DNA from: UBA981 sp942490995
GTDB lineage: Bacteria; Pseudomonadota; Gammaproteobacteria; Ga0077536
Length of the DNA: 64,000 nt
Direction: 5' to 3'
Assembly (NCBI GenBank): GCA_942490995.1
Contig: CALOBG010000103.1
Coordinates: forward strand, 1 to 64,000
Shown here in pieces: positions 42,268 through 51,615 of this stretch. Every line of letters begins with the position of its first letter. Position 1 is the stretch's first letter. The position numbers and the translations under genes were made by a program. The notes under the pieces are model-generated. The model was given only the letters and a program-made list of their open reading frames with translations, was not told where the DNA came from and searched no databases.

Positions 42268-44739
42268 TCAGAACAGTTGGTCGGGGATAAGTTTGTCGCG
42301 TTCACGCTCACCGGACACGCCCGTCACCGGCTGGTCACCGCGTGGCGGTACCTGGCCGGGGCGGAACGACTCGAAGATCGCATGCGGGTGATTGGCGCCG
42401 ACCAGCAGGCCGGTGGCCGGATCGATGCGCACCGTGATCAACGCCGGCGGGCGTTCCAGGACGGCCTCGGGCGTGCCGTCGAGCGCGGTGCGCATGTAAT
42501 CGATCCACATCGGTAAAGCGGCCTGGGCGCCGGTTTCCCGCCGCCCCAGCGGCTGGACCCGGTCGAAACCGACCCACACCGTGGTCACCACACGATTGTT
42601 GAAGCCGGAAAACCAGGCATCCTTCTGATCGTTGGTGGTACCGGTTTTGCCTGACAGATCGGAACGGCCAAGCGATCGCGCGCGGCGCCCGGTGCCGAAA
42701 TTGATCACATCCTGCATCATGGAAGTCATGATCCAGGCGTTCTCGGCATCGACAACGCGAGGTGCGACAACCTGCGGCGGCATTTCCTGCATTTCAAGCA
42801 GGGTCGCCAGATCGGTGGGCTCACCGTCGTCGTCGAGGGTCAGCGTTTCGCATACCGAACAAACCCGCGGCGGTTGCGCCTCGTAAACGGTTTCGCCATG
42901 CGCGTCGACCATGCGCTGGACGAAATAAGGTTCAACCTTGTAGCCACCGTTGGCGAGGACCGCGTAGCCGGTCGCGACCTCCATCGGGGTGACCTCACCG
43001 GAGCCCAGCGCCAGCGACAGGTTACCGGGCAACTCGTCACGCCGGAATCCGAAACGGCTGGCATAGTCGCGCGCGAACTTGACCCCGATCGCGCGCAGCA
43101 GGCGGATAGAGACCAGGTTGCGTGACTGGGTCAGGGCTTCGCGCAGGCGCGTGGGTCCGAAGTATTTGCCGCTGTAATTTTCCGGGCGCCACGCGCTTTC
43201 CAGGCCCGGGGCATCGAACACGATCGGCGCGTCGTTGATGAAGCTCGCCGCGGTGAAGCCTTTGTCCAGGGCCGCGGAGTAGATAAACGGTTTGAAGTTG
43301 GAGCCGGGCTGCCGTTTGGCCTGTATCACGCGGTTGAACTTGCTCTGCCGAAAGTCGAAACCGCCGACCAGCGCCTGGATCGCACCGTCGGCCGGATCGA
43401 GCGAAACCAGCGCACCCTCGACGGCCGGCAGTTGCGCGAGTTCCCACTGCCCGGCGCTCGTGGTCGTGAGCGCGCCCGTGCCGGCGGCGTCGTCGGTCGT
43501 GGGCTTGGGCTCGATCGGACGTACACGCACGATGTCGCCGACGCTCACAAGCTCGGCGACCGACTCCGGGCGCGCGCCAACCGCATCGGTGCGCAGGTAC
43601 TTGCGCGCCCACCTGACGCCTTCAAGGGCGATTGTCAGCGCGCCGCGCTGGCGGTTCCACAGCACGGCCTTGTCGTCATCAAGCGCAATCACCAGCGCCG
43701 GCAGCAACCCGCCGTATTCGCTGTAGCCGAGCAGCGCCGCGTTCCACGCATTGTGGTCGGCATCGCTGGCGAGGTCGACATGCGCTTCGACGCCGCGGTA
43801 ACCGTGGCGCCGGTCGTAGTCGATCAAGGCGCGTTGAACTGCAAGCCGGGCCGCGTCCTGCAGCGTGCTGTCGATGGTCGTGAATACTTTGTAACCGGCG
43901 GTGTAGACGGTTTCACTTTCGCGCGAAACCACGAAATCACGGACCATTTCGGCGATATACGGCGCATCGGTTTCGACCGCCTGGCCATGCCACTCGGCAC
44001 TCTCCGGCGCCTCGAGCGCGGTCTTGAACTGTTCCTGATCGATATAGCCAAGCTTGAGCATGCGTCCGAGGACATAACCGCGGCGGTCGCGCGCGGCCGC
44101 GGGGTTACTGATCGGATTGGTTCTCGACGGCGCCTTGGGCAGACCGGCGATGGTTGCGATCTGGGCCAGGTCGAGTTGATCGAGAGGCGCGCCGTAATAC
44201 ACCTGCGCGGCGGCACCGACGCCGTAGGCGCGGTGGCCCAGGAAAATCTTGTTGAGATAAAGCTCGAGGATTTCATCCTTGCTCAGCTCGCGCTCGATAA
44301 TGATTGCGAGCACAACTTCCTTGAGCTTGCGTTCGTAGGTTTTTTCCGGCGACAGAAAAAAATTACGCGCGACCTGCATGGTGATGGTGCTGCCGCCCTG
44401 GTTCTTCTCGCGGGTCTGCACGAGCTCGATGACCGCGCGCGTAATCGCCATCCAGTCGACCCCCGGGTGGCGATAGAAACGATCGTCCTCGGCAGCGATG
44501 AAGGCCTGCTTCATCAGCACCGGGACATCTTCTATGGCAACCGGCTGGCGACGCTTTTCGCCGAACTCGGCGATCAGTTTGCCGTCCCGCGCATAAACCC
44601 GCAGCGGTTCCTGGAGCTGGACTTCGCGCAGGCTCTCGACCGCGGGCAGCTGCGGCACGATGTACCACAGCAAGGCTGCGACACCGATCACAGCGACGAC
44701 CGCGGCACTGAGCAGAGAATAGAAGACGAAACGCAACAT
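42268..44739 (-). CDS. mrcA: Penicillin-binding protein 1A (bifunctional class A PBP)
   Basis: 823 residues. One N-terminal membrane helix (MLRFVFYSLLSAAVVAVIGV) precedes a glycosyltransferase 51 domain (about 50-240) with AFIAAEDDRFYRHPGVD, GGSTITMQVARN and LNKIFLGHRAYGVG. The transpeptidase domain (about 400-770) has the active-site SNFK in QPGSNFKPFIYSA and KTGTTNDQKDAW. An OB-like linker between the domains is typical of PBP1A. It polymerises and cross-links peptidoglycan. It is divergent from pilM, the conserved ponA-pilM arrangement. Confidence 0.95.
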   Translation of the reverse strand: MLRFVFYSLLSAAVVAVIGVAALLWYIVPQLPAVESLREVQLQEPLRVYARDGKLIAEFGEKRRQPVAIEDVPVLMKQAFIAAEDDRFYRHPGVDWMAITRAVIELVQTREKNQGGSTITMQVARNFFLSPEKTYERKLKEVVLAIIIERELSKDEILELYLNKIFLGHRAYGVGAAAQVYYGAPLDQLDLAQIATIAGLPKAPSRTNPISNPAAARDRRGYVLGRMLKLGYIDQEQFKTALEAPESAEWHGQAVETDAPYIAEMVRDFVVSRESETVYTAGYKVFTTIDSTLQDAARLAVQRALIDYDRRHGYRGVEAHVDLASDADHNAWNAALLGYSEYGGLLPALVIALDDDKAVLWNRQRGALTIALEGVRWARKYLRTDAVGARPESVAELVSVGDIVRVRPIEPKPTTDDAAGTGALTTTSAGQWELAQLPAVEGALVSLDPADGAIQALVGGFDFRQSKFNRVIQAKRQPGSNFKPFIYSAALDKGFTAASFINDAPIVFDAPGLESAWRPENYSGKYFGPTRLREALTQSRNLVSIRLLRAIGVKFARDYASRFGFRRDELPGNLSLALGSGEVTPMEVATGYAVLANGGYKVEPYFVQRMVDAHGETVYEAQPPRVCSVCETLTLDDDGEPTDLATLLEMQEMPPQVVAPRVVDAENAWIMTSMMQDVINFGTGRRARSLGRSDLSGKTGTTNDQKDAWFSGFNNRVVTTVWVGFDRVQPLGRRETGAQAALPMWIDYMRTALDGTPEAVLERPPALITVRIDPATGLLVGANHPHAIFESFRPGQVPPRGDQPVTGVSGERERDKLIPDQLF

Positions 44740-44840
44740 GTTGTGGATCAGGAGGCCGAGGAGAACAACATGTGATGTATTTTTACTTTAAAATGACGCT
44801 GTAACATGCGCTTTCTATTGGTTTTTACCGGAAAAAGCGT

Positions 44841-44869
44841 TTGTGTTTTGAAATTCGATTGTCTATAGT
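44841..44869 (+). promoter_or_regulatory. Likely pilM promoter
   Basis: TTGTGT (44841-44846), a 17-base spacer and TATAGT (44864-44869) stand in an AT-rich stretch 65 bp before the pilM start. Both boxes are partial matches to sigma-70. The spacing is ideal. Confidence 0.45.
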
Positions 44870-44933
44870 TAGCCATAACTTTTAAGGTTAATGCGCATTT
44901 TAATCCTTTAACTAATTGAATTAAAAGGGAAAT

Positions 44934-45998
44934 ATGGTGTCTCTCTTCCGACGCGCGAACGCACCAATACTCGGGATCGACATCAGTTCAACGTCGGTCA
45001 AACTTCTTGAGCTGTCACGCAGCGGTGGCAAGTATAAGGTCGAAGGCTACGCGGTCGAGCCGTTGCCCCCGAATTCCGTTGTTGAAAAGAATATAACGGA
45101 TGCCGAGCTTGTCGGCGAGGCGATACGCCGGGTTGCCGCCAAGAGCGGCACGAAGCTGAAAAACGCCGCCTGCGCGGTCGCCGGTTCGGCCGTGATCACC
45201 AAGGTGATCACCATGCCCGCCGAGCTTTCCGAAGAAGAGATGGAAGGCCAGATCATGGTCGAGGCCGACCAGTACATCCCTTATCCGCTGGAGGAAATCA
45301 ACCTGGATTTCCAGGTCCTGCAGCCGTCCGAAAACGAACCCGACAAGGTCGACGTCATGCTCGCCGCCTCGCGCAGCGACAACGTCGATATCCGCGTCGC
45401 CGCCTTAGGAGTCGGCGGACTGGTCGCGAAGAAGGTCGACGTCGAGGCCTTCGCCCTGGAAAACGCATTCGCCCTGCTCAGCGAAGGCAACGAGCTGATC
45501 GCCGACTCGCACGTCGTCGCGGTGATGGACGTGGGCGCAACGACTTCGACCTTGAGCGTACTCGAAGATTCGAAAATCATATACACCCGTGAACAGTCTT
45601 TCGGCGGTCGTCAGTTGACCGATGAAATCCAGCGCCGTTACGGCCTGTCTTACGAGGAAGCCGGTCTGGCCAAGCGTCAGGGCGGTCTGCCGGATAACTA
45701 CGAACCCGAAGTGCTGCAGCCATTCATGGAATCGATGGCCCAGGAAGTTAACCGCGCCCTGCAGTTCTTCTACTCATCGAGCCAGGTCGGCGCGGTCGAC
45801 CATGTCGTCATCGCCGGCGGTTGCGCGTCGATCACCGGCATCGACGCGCTGATTCAATCAAAAATCGATACCTCGGTGACGATCGCGAATCCGTTTAAAA
45901 CGATGACCATCTCATCGCGCGTAAAAGCCGACGCTCTGGCGAACGATGCGCCCGCTTTGATGATTGCGTGCGGACTGGCCTTGAGGAGTTTTGACTGA
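44934..45998 (+). CDS. pilM: Type IV pilus inner-membrane platform protein PilM
   Basis: 354 residues of the actin-like (FtsA-type) fold: ILGIDISSTSVKLLELSRSG at the N-terminus, VVAVMDVGATTSTLSVLEDS in the middle and HVVIAGGCASITGIDAL near the end. It is cytoplasmic, binds ATP and docks to the PilN tail (NLLPWRE), which is present in the next gene. AAGGG precedes the ATG. It heads the five-gene pilus alignment operon; its stop overlaps pilN (TGATG). Confidence 0.97.
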   Translation: MVSLFRRANAPILGIDISSTSVKLLELSRSGGKYKVEGYAVEPLPPNSVVEKNITDAELVGEAIRRVAAKSGTKLKNAACAVAGSAVITKVITMPAELSEEEMEGQIMVEADQYIPYPLEEINLDFQVLQPSENEPDKVDVMLAASRSDNVDIRVAALGVGGLVAKKVDVEAFALENAFALLSEGNELIADSHVVAVMDVGATTSTLSVLEDSKIIYTREQSFGGRQLTDEIQRRYGLSYEEAGLAKRQGGLPDNYEPEVLQPFMESMAQEVNRALQFFYSSSQVGAVDHVVIAGGCASITGIDALIQSKIDTSVTIANPFKTMTISSRVKADALANDAPALMIACGLALRSFD

Positions 45999-46567
45999 TG
46001 CCACGCGTTAATCTACTGCCCTGGCGCGAAGAACTACGCAAGCAGAAGCGCGCCGAATACCTTGGCATTCTCGGCGTCTGCGCGGTGGTCGCGCTGGCCG
46101 CCTGGTTCGCTGTGCACCTCTACTTCGGCGAGCTGATCAAACAACAGGAACGCCGCAATAATTTTCTGACCGTGCAGATCAAGAAACTCGACGAGAAGAT
46201 CGCCGAGATCCAGCAGCTCGAGAAAGAAAAAGAAAGTCTGATCGCACGCATGAAAGCGATCGAGACGCTGCAGACCAGTCGCCCGATTATCGTGCACCTG
46301 TTCGATGAGCTGGTAAACACGCTGCCGGAAGGGGTCTATCTCAAGTCGGTCGCACAGAAAGGACGCAACGTCACGATCAAGGGCGTCGCGCAATCGAATG
46401 CTCGCGTCTCGAACTACATGCGCAACGTCGAAGCCTCACAGTGGGTGACCAATCCGAAGCTGACGATCATTCAGGCTAAGAACGAAAGGCGGCGCCGCAT
46501 CGCCGATTTTACCCTCCAGTTGCAGCAAGCGAAGGTCAAAACCACGACTGAAGAGGAAGACTTCTGA
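45998..46567 (+). CDS. pilN: Type IV pilus assembly protein PilN
   Basis: 189 residues. It starts MPRVNLLPWREELRKQ, the PilM-binding tail. One membrane helix (about 25-45, LGILGVCAVVALAAWFAVHL), a coiled coil (about 50-95) and a periplasmic ferredoxin-like domain follow. It pairs with PilO in the alignment complex. It overlaps both neighbours by a few bases. Confidence 0.95.
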   Translation: MPRVNLLPWREELRKQKRAEYLGILGVCAVVALAAWFAVHLYFGELIKQQERRNNFLTVQIKKLDEKIAEIQQLEKEKESLIARMKAIETLQTSRPIIVHLFDELVNTLPEGVYLKSVAQKGRNVTIKGVAQSNARVSNYMRNVEASQWVTNPKLTIIQAKNERRRRIADFTLQLQQAKVKTTTEEEDF

Positions 46568-47163
46568 TGAATCTTTCTGACCTCAATAACCTGACCGCCG
46601 ACAACATCGGTAGCTGGCCGCTGCCGGTCAAGGTATTCGGCGCCCTACTGGTGTTCGCCCTCATCGGCTTTGCCGGCTGGCACTACGACATCAAGGATCT
46701 GCAGGTCAAGCTGGAGAAAGTCCGCAAGCAGGAGATCACGCTGCGCGAGACGTTTGAACGCAAGCAGAAGAAGGCCGCCAACCTACCGGCCCTCAAGCAA
46801 CAGCTCGAAGACATCAAGGAAACCTTCGGTGACCTGCTCAAGCGACTGCCGAACAAAACCGAGGTCGCCGAGCTGCTCGTCGATATTTCGCAGCAAGGAC
46901 TCGGCGCGGGGCTGGAATTCGAGTTGTTTAAGCCGGGTAACGAACGGCCGGCGGACTTCTATGTGGAACTACCCATTCAGATCCGCGTGGTGGGTGATTA
47001 CCACGAGTTCGGAAACTTCATCAGCGGGATCTCCGATCTGCCGCGAATTGTTACCAGTCATGACATCAAGATCTCGGCCGAAAAGGGCTCAAGGCTGACC
47101 CTTGAAACGACCGCCAAGACCTACCGCTATGTTGACGACAGCGAAGAAGACGAGGGCTCTTAA
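46567..47163 (+). CDS. pilO: Type IV pilus assembly protein PilO
   Basis: 198 residues: short cytoplasmic tail, one membrane helix (about 20-40, LPVKVFGALLVFALIGFAG), a coiled coil (about 45-100) and a periplasmic ferredoxin-like domain with GLEFELFKPGNERP and ADFYVELPIQIRVVGDYHEF. PilN and PilO form the dimer that links PilM to PilP. It is followed 2 bp later by pilP. Confidence 0.95.
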   Translation: MNLSDLNNLTADNIGSWPLPVKVFGALLVFALIGFAGWHYDIKDLQVKLEKVRKQEITLRETFERKQKKAANLPALKQQLEDIKETFGDLLKRLPNKTEVAELLVDISQQGLGAGLEFELFKPGNERPADFYVELPIQIRVVGDYHEFGNFISGISDLPRIVTSHDIKISAEKGSRLTLETTAKTYRYVDDSEEDEGS

Positions 47164-47165
47164 TC

Positions 47166-47732
47166 ATGATTGCGGCTTATTTGTATAGACCGCTGCTCGC
47201 GCTGGGGTTGATCTCAACGGTCGCGATTACCGGCGGTTGTGTATCGAAAGATATGACCGACCTTGAAGACTACGCGGCCGAGGTTCTGACCCGCAAAGGC
47301 GGCAATATCGAACCGTTGCCGCCGATAAAACCGTATGAACGCTACCTCTATCAGGCCGAGGAGCAGGGTCTGCGCGATCCGTTCCGCTCGTTTTTTGACG
47401 AGGAAGCGGAGATCGAGCAGACCGCGACTATCGGCGGTCCTGAGCAGGAAGCCTACGCAACCGAGATCCAAACGCATAACCGCGAGGAACTGGAAAACTT
47501 CGAACTCGACAGTCTGCGCATGGTGGGCGTGTTGGAGAACGCCGAAACCTTGTGGGGCATCGTTCGCGATCAGAGTGGTGTCGTGCACCGGGTCACAACT
47601 GGAAACTACCTCGGCCGCAACTTCGGCAAGGTCACCAATATCCAGGAAGACCGCATTGATATACGAGAAATCATCAAAGACTCGCAGGGGCGCTGGGAAG
47701 AACGAGCCGCCACCCTTGCGTTGTCCGAGTAG
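47166..47732 (+). CDS. pilP: Type IV pilus lipoprotein PilP
   Basis: 188 residues. The N-terminal signal ends in a lipobox (TVAITGGCVSKD, acylated Cys at residue 20). An unstructured linker (about 40-90) leads to a C-terminal HR-like beta domain with DSLRMVGVLENAETLWGIVRDQSGVVHRV and NYLGRNFGKV. It bridges the PilN/PilO dimer and the N-terminal domains of PilQ. Confidence 0.95.
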   Translation: MIAAYLYRPLLALGLISTVAITGGCVSKDMTDLEDYAAEVLTRKGGNIEPLPPIKPYERYLYQAEEQGLRDPFRSFFDEEAEIEQTATIGGPEQEAYATEIQTHNREELENFELDSLRMVGVLENAETLWGIVRDQSGVVHRVTTGNYLGRNFGKVTNIQEDRIDIREIIKDSQGRWEERAATLALSE

Positions 47733-47755
47733 AAACCCAAAAAAGGGGTAGTAAG

Positions 47756-49891
47756 ATGAGCATTTTATCGAGCTTCAACACGCTGAAACTGGCCGCAATT
47801 GCGACTCGTGCGGCGCGATCAACCTGGCTTGCCGCCAGCCTCGTGCTGGTCACCACTGGGGTAAGTGCAGGCTCGCTCGACGATATCCAGTTTGCTTCGC
47901 TGCCGGGTGACCGGGTGCAGATCAAGATGAAGCTGTCCGAAGCCGTGGCCGGTGAACCGCTCAGTTTTACTATCGACAACCCGGCGCGTATCGCCATCGA
48001 TCTGCCGGGCACCACGGTCAATCTCGCCCAGGCCACACAAACCATCGGCGTCGGCTCGGCTGAGAGCATTAGCGCCGTTGAGGCCGACGACCGCACCCGC
48101 GTGGTCATCAACATGGCCCAGCTCGTGCCCTACGAGATCAATAGTAGTGACGGCGTTATCACCCTGACCCTCGACGCGGCGCCGGCCAGTCTGGCCCGTG
48201 ATGCGGTTGTCCAGGCCGCAACCATGCCCGGCAGTTCGGGAGCGAGCATTTCCGATATCGATTTCCGTCGCGGCCCGAATGGCGAAGGCCAGATCATTAT
48301 CGACCTTTCGGCTCCCGATGTCGGCATCAACATCACCGAGCGCGGTGAAAACATCATCATAGATTTTGCCGACACCAAACTGCCGGAGAACCTCGACCGC
48401 AAGCTGGACGTCAGCGATTTCGCCACCCCGGCGCGCGAGATCGATACCTTCTCGCAGGGCAACGGCACGCGCATGGTGATCAAACCGACCGGCCTGTACG
48501 AGCATCTGGCCTACCAGGCGGACAACATCTTCACCGTCGAGTTGCGCGCGCTGACGCGAAATGAGGAAGAAGCGCTCAAGAAAGCCAAATTCGGTTACAC
48601 CGGCGAGCGCCTGTCGCTTAATTTTCAGAACATCGAAGTGCGCGCCGTGTTGCAGCTGATCGCCGACTTCACCGAGAAGAACCTCGTCGCCAGCGACACC
48701 GTTGGCGGCAACGTCACGCTGCGCCTGAAAAACGTGCCCTGGGACCAGGCCCTGGACATCATTCTCAAGGCCCGCGGACTCGGCAAGCGTGACATCGGTA
48801 ACGTCATGATGGTTGCGCCGCAGGAAGAAATCGCGGCCCGCGAGAAGCTCGAACTCGAATCGCAGCAACAGATCCAGGAACTCGCGCCGCTGCGCACGGA
48901 GTTCATGCAGGTCAACTACGCCAAGGCCAGCGAAATCGCCAAGATGATCAAGGACGATGCCAACAACCTGCTCTCCGATCGCGGCAACGTCTCGGTCGAT
49001 GAGCGCACCAACACCCTGCTGGTGCAGGATACCGGTGACAAACTCAGCGAAGTGCGCAGCGTCGTCGAAGCACTCGACGTACCGGTCCGCCAGGTGCTGA
49101 TCGAATCACGCATCGTGGTTGCGAACGAGGATTTCGCCAAGGATATCGGCGTGCGGTTTGGTTACAGCCACCAGGGCAACCGCAAAGCCGATACCCTTGA
49201 CGGGCTCGGTCGCGGCGGCTTCAAATCGTCGCTCGGCGGCGGCCAACCCGGTGATACTACCTATGCCGGCACGACCAGCTTCAACACCGACGGCAACGAA
49301 AACTATATCGTCGATCTCGCCGCCGCCGGTGCTGCCGGCAACCTGAAATACGCGGTCGGCAAAATCGGCAGCTACTTCCTGCAGCTCGAACTGACCGCGC
49401 TGCAGGCCGAGGGCCGAGGTGAGGTGATTTCCGCACCACGCGTGATCACCGCCAACCAGCGCGAAGCGATCATCGAGTCGGGTACGGAAATTCCCTACCT
49501 CGAAGCATCGTCCAGTGGTGCAACCTCAATCTCGTTCAAGAAGGCCGTGCTCAGCCTCAAAGTTACCCCGCAGATCACGCCTGACGACCGCATCATCATG
49601 GACCTGGCAGTGAACCAGGATTCCGTGGGCCAGGTGTTTTCCGGGATCCCGAGTATCGATACCAACGAGCTGACCACCCAGGTGCTGGTCGACAACGGTG
49701 AGACCGTGGTCCTCGGCGGGATCTACGAGTCGAGCAATCGTGACGACAAGACCAGCGTGCCGTTCTTTGGCGATATTCCCTACCTCGGGCGTCTGTTCAA
49801 ACGCAACCAGAGCAACGTCTCGAAGCAGGAACTGCTGGTCTTCGTGACCCCGAAAATCATCAAGGAAACCTTGTCGCTGTCGGCGCGTTAA
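47756..49891 (+). CDS. pilQ: Type IV pilus secretin PilQ
   Basis: 711 residues: a signal-like N-terminus, two AMIN domains (about 40-260) that bind peptidoglycan, N0 and N1 secretin domains (about 280-440; LSLNFQNIEVRAVLQLIADFTEKN) and the outer-membrane secretin pore (about 460-705; VISAPRVITANQREAIIESGTEIPY, and the end VSKQELLVFVTPKIIKE). It forms the channel for the pilus. A strong terminator follows. Confidence 0.96.
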   Translation: MSILSSFNTLKLAAIATRAARSTWLAASLVLVTTGVSAGSLDDIQFASLPGDRVQIKMKLSEAVAGEPLSFTIDNPARIAIDLPGTTVNLAQATQTIGVGSAESISAVEADDRTRVVINMAQLVPYEINSSDGVITLTLDAAPASLARDAVVQAATMPGSSGASISDIDFRRGPNGEGQIIIDLSAPDVGINITERGENIIIDFADTKLPENLDRKLDVSDFATPAREIDTFSQGNGTRMVIKPTGLYEHLAYQADNIFTVELRALTRNEEEALKKAKFGYTGERLSLNFQNIEVRAVLQLIADFTEKNLVASDTVGGNVTLRLKNVPWDQALDIILKARGLGKRDIGNVMMVAPQEEIAAREKLELESQQQIQELAPLRTEFMQVNYAKASEIAKMIKDDANNLLSDRGNVSVDERTNTLLVQDTGDKLSEVRSVVEALDVPVRQVLIESRIVVANEDFAKDIGVRFGYSHQGNRKADTLDGLGRGGFKSSLGGGQPGDTTYAGTTSFNTDGNENYIVDLAAAGAAGNLKYAVGKIGSYFLQLELTALQAEGRGEVISAPRVITANQREAIIESGTEIPYLEASSSGATSISFKKAVLSLKVTPQITPDDRIIMDLAVNQDSVGQVFSGIPSIDTNELTTQVLVDNGETVVLGGIYESSNRDDKTSVPFFGDIPYLGRLFKRNQSNVSKQELLVFVTPKIIKETLSLSAR

Positions 49892-49919
49892 ACCAGCACA
49901 AGTCTTGCTATGATTATAA

Positions 49920-49947
49920 GCGGGAGCCTGGCTCCCGCTTTTTTTTT
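49920..49947 (+). terminator. Strong intrinsic terminator after pilQ
   Basis: GCGGGAGC (49920-49927), a three-base loop and GCTCCCGC (49931-49938) form a perfect 8-bp stem followed by nine T. It ends the pilMNOPQ transcript, so aroK should have its own promoter or rely on read-through. Confidence 0.85.
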
Positions 49948-50012
49948 GGTCTGTGCGGCGTGGTCTATCGCGCCCGCGCAGCGGGTCCTCGGGCAGGTAG
50001 TCCATACGCATC

Positions 50013-50525
50013 GTGTCGGAACTTTCGCGCATATTCCTGATCGGTCCGATGGGGACCGGCAAAACCACCATCGGCACCCAACTGGCACGGGTCCTGAAGT
50101 TCCGCTTTATCGATTGTGATCAGGAGCTCGAGTCACGCACCGGCGCGAGCGTCTCGCTGATTTTCGATGTCGAGGGCGAAAACGGATTCCGCGAGCGTGA
50201 AAGCAAACTCATTGACGAGCTGACCCTGCTCGACGAGGTCGTAATTGCGACCGGCGGCGGGGCGGTGTTGCGTGACGAGAATCGCTCCCACCTCGCTGAG
50301 CGTGGCTACGTGATTTACCTGAAGAGCGCGGTTGAAGCCCTGGTGCAGCGGACCAGGCTCGACCACACCCGCCCGCTGCTGCGCACCGCCGACCCGGCGC
50401 AGACGCTGCGCGAAATGATGGTGATCAGGGATCCGCTGTACAGCGAGATCGCGGACTGCGTCATCGATACCGGCGAGCTGACCGTCAAACAGGTGATAAA
50501 AAAAATCATGGGCAAACTGCCGTGA
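50013..50525 (+). CDS. aroK: Shikimate kinase
   Basis: 170 residues from a GTG at 50013 (VSELSRIFLIGPMGTGKTTIG). The Walker A loop is GPMGTGKTT. The shikimate-binding residues are in RFIDCDQELESRTGASVS, GENGFRERE and VIATGGGAVLR. Further on, LVQRTRLDHTRPLL is the lid arginine region. It makes shikimate 3-phosphate from shikimate and ATP. Its stop overlaps the aroB start (GTGA). Confidence 0.95.
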   Translation: MSELSRIFLIGPMGTGKTTIGTQLARVLKFRFIDCDQELESRTGASVSLIFDVEGENGFRERESKLIDELTLLDEVVIATGGGAVLRDENRSHLAERGYVIYLKSAVEALVQRTRLDHTRPLLRTADPAQTLREMMVIRDPLYSEIADCVIDTGELTVKQVIKKIMGKLP

Positions 50526-51601
50526 CCGTAACCATCAACGTCGCGCTGGGCGCGCGCAGCTACCCGATCCATATCGGCCCGACGCTGCTCGACGATGCCG
50601 TCCTGCTCGAAACGGCCACCGATTCGCGCCAGATCGTGATTGTCAGCAACGAGGTTGTTGCGCCACTCTACCTGGCGCGGGTGCGGCGGCATTTCGCCCG
50701 GCGGCAATGCGTGGAATTCGTGCTCGAGGACGGCGAAGGCGCGAAATCACTGCACAACTTCGAACGCCTCATGGCCTTCCTGCTGGAGCACCATATTGAA
50801 CGCAGCGCGACGGTGATTGCGCTCGGTGGTGGCGTGGTGGGCGATCTGGCCGGTTTCGTCGCCGCCTGTTACCAGCGCGGGGTCAGGTATGTGCAGATCC
50901 CGACCACTCTGCTGGCGCAGGTCGATTCGGCGGTCGGCGGCAAAACCGCGGTCAATCATCCGCTCGGCAAAAACATGATTGGAGCGTTCTACCAGCCGCA
51001 GGCGGTGTTCGCCGATACCGGTGTTCTGGACACCCTGCCGGCGCGCGAATTCAGCGCCGGCCTGGCCGAGGTCATCAAGTACGGTTTGATCCGTGACCTC
51101 GAGTTTCTCGACTGGCTGGACGACAATCTCGAACTGCTGGTGGCCCGCGAACCGGCGGCGCTGGCACACGCCATTCGACGCTCGTGCGAAAACAAGGCCG
51201 AGGTGGTGGCCGCCGACGAGCGTGAAAGCGGTGCGCGCGCAACCCTCAACCTCGGTCATACCTTCGGCCATGCTATCGAGACCGCGCTCGGCTACGGCGA
51301 ATGGCTGCATGGCGAAGCGGTCGCGGCGGGCACCTGCATGGCGCTGGATATGTCGCGGCGCATGGGCTGGCTCGACGCTCAGGCCGTGCGGCGCGTCACC
51401 GCGCTGTTCGAGCGCGCCGCGCTGCCGGTCGCCCCACCCGCGCAGATCAGCCCGGCGAAGTTCGTCGAGTTGATGGCGCGCGACAAAAAGAACAGCGGCG
51501 GACGCATCCGCCTGGTGCTGCTGCGCGCGCTCGGTGCGGCGGTAGTCACCGACGACTACTCGGCCGCGGCGTTTGCCGCGACCCTCGCGGGCGAGCCCTG
51601 A
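50522..51601 (+). CDS. aroB: 3-dehydroquinate synthase
   Basis: 359 residues from a GTG at 50522. NAD-binding and metal motifs are in ALGGGVVGDLAGFVAACYQRG, TTLLAQVDSAVGGKTAVNHP, LNLGHTFGHAIE (zinc histidines) and LMARDKKNSGGRIRLVLL. It converts DAHP to 3-dehydroquinate, the second step of the shikimate pathway, upstream of the AroK step. It is translationally coupled to aroK. Confidence 0.96.
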   Translation: MTVTINVALGARSYPIHIGPTLLDDAVLLETATDSRQIVIVSNEVVAPLYLARVRRHFARRQCVEFVLEDGEGAKSLHNFERLMAFLLEHHIERSATVIALGGGVVGDLAGFVAACYQRGVRYVQIPTTLLAQVDSAVGGKTAVNHPLGKNMIGAFYQPQAVFADTGVLDTLPAREFSAGLAEVIKYGLIRDLEFLDWLDDNLELLVAREPAALAHAIRRSCENKAEVVAADERESGARATLNLGHTFGHAIETALGYGEWLHGEAVAAGTCMALDMSRRMGWLDAQAVRRVTALFERAALPVAPPAQISPAKFVELMARDKKNSGGRIRLVLLRALGAAVVTDDYSAAAFAATLAGEP

Positions 51602-51615
51602 ACCCGGCGCTGGTC

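Noticed and set aside
43432..44775. 447-codon plus-strand frame opposite mrcA
   Set aside because: It shadows the penicillin-binding protein, whose motifs are all present on the other strand.
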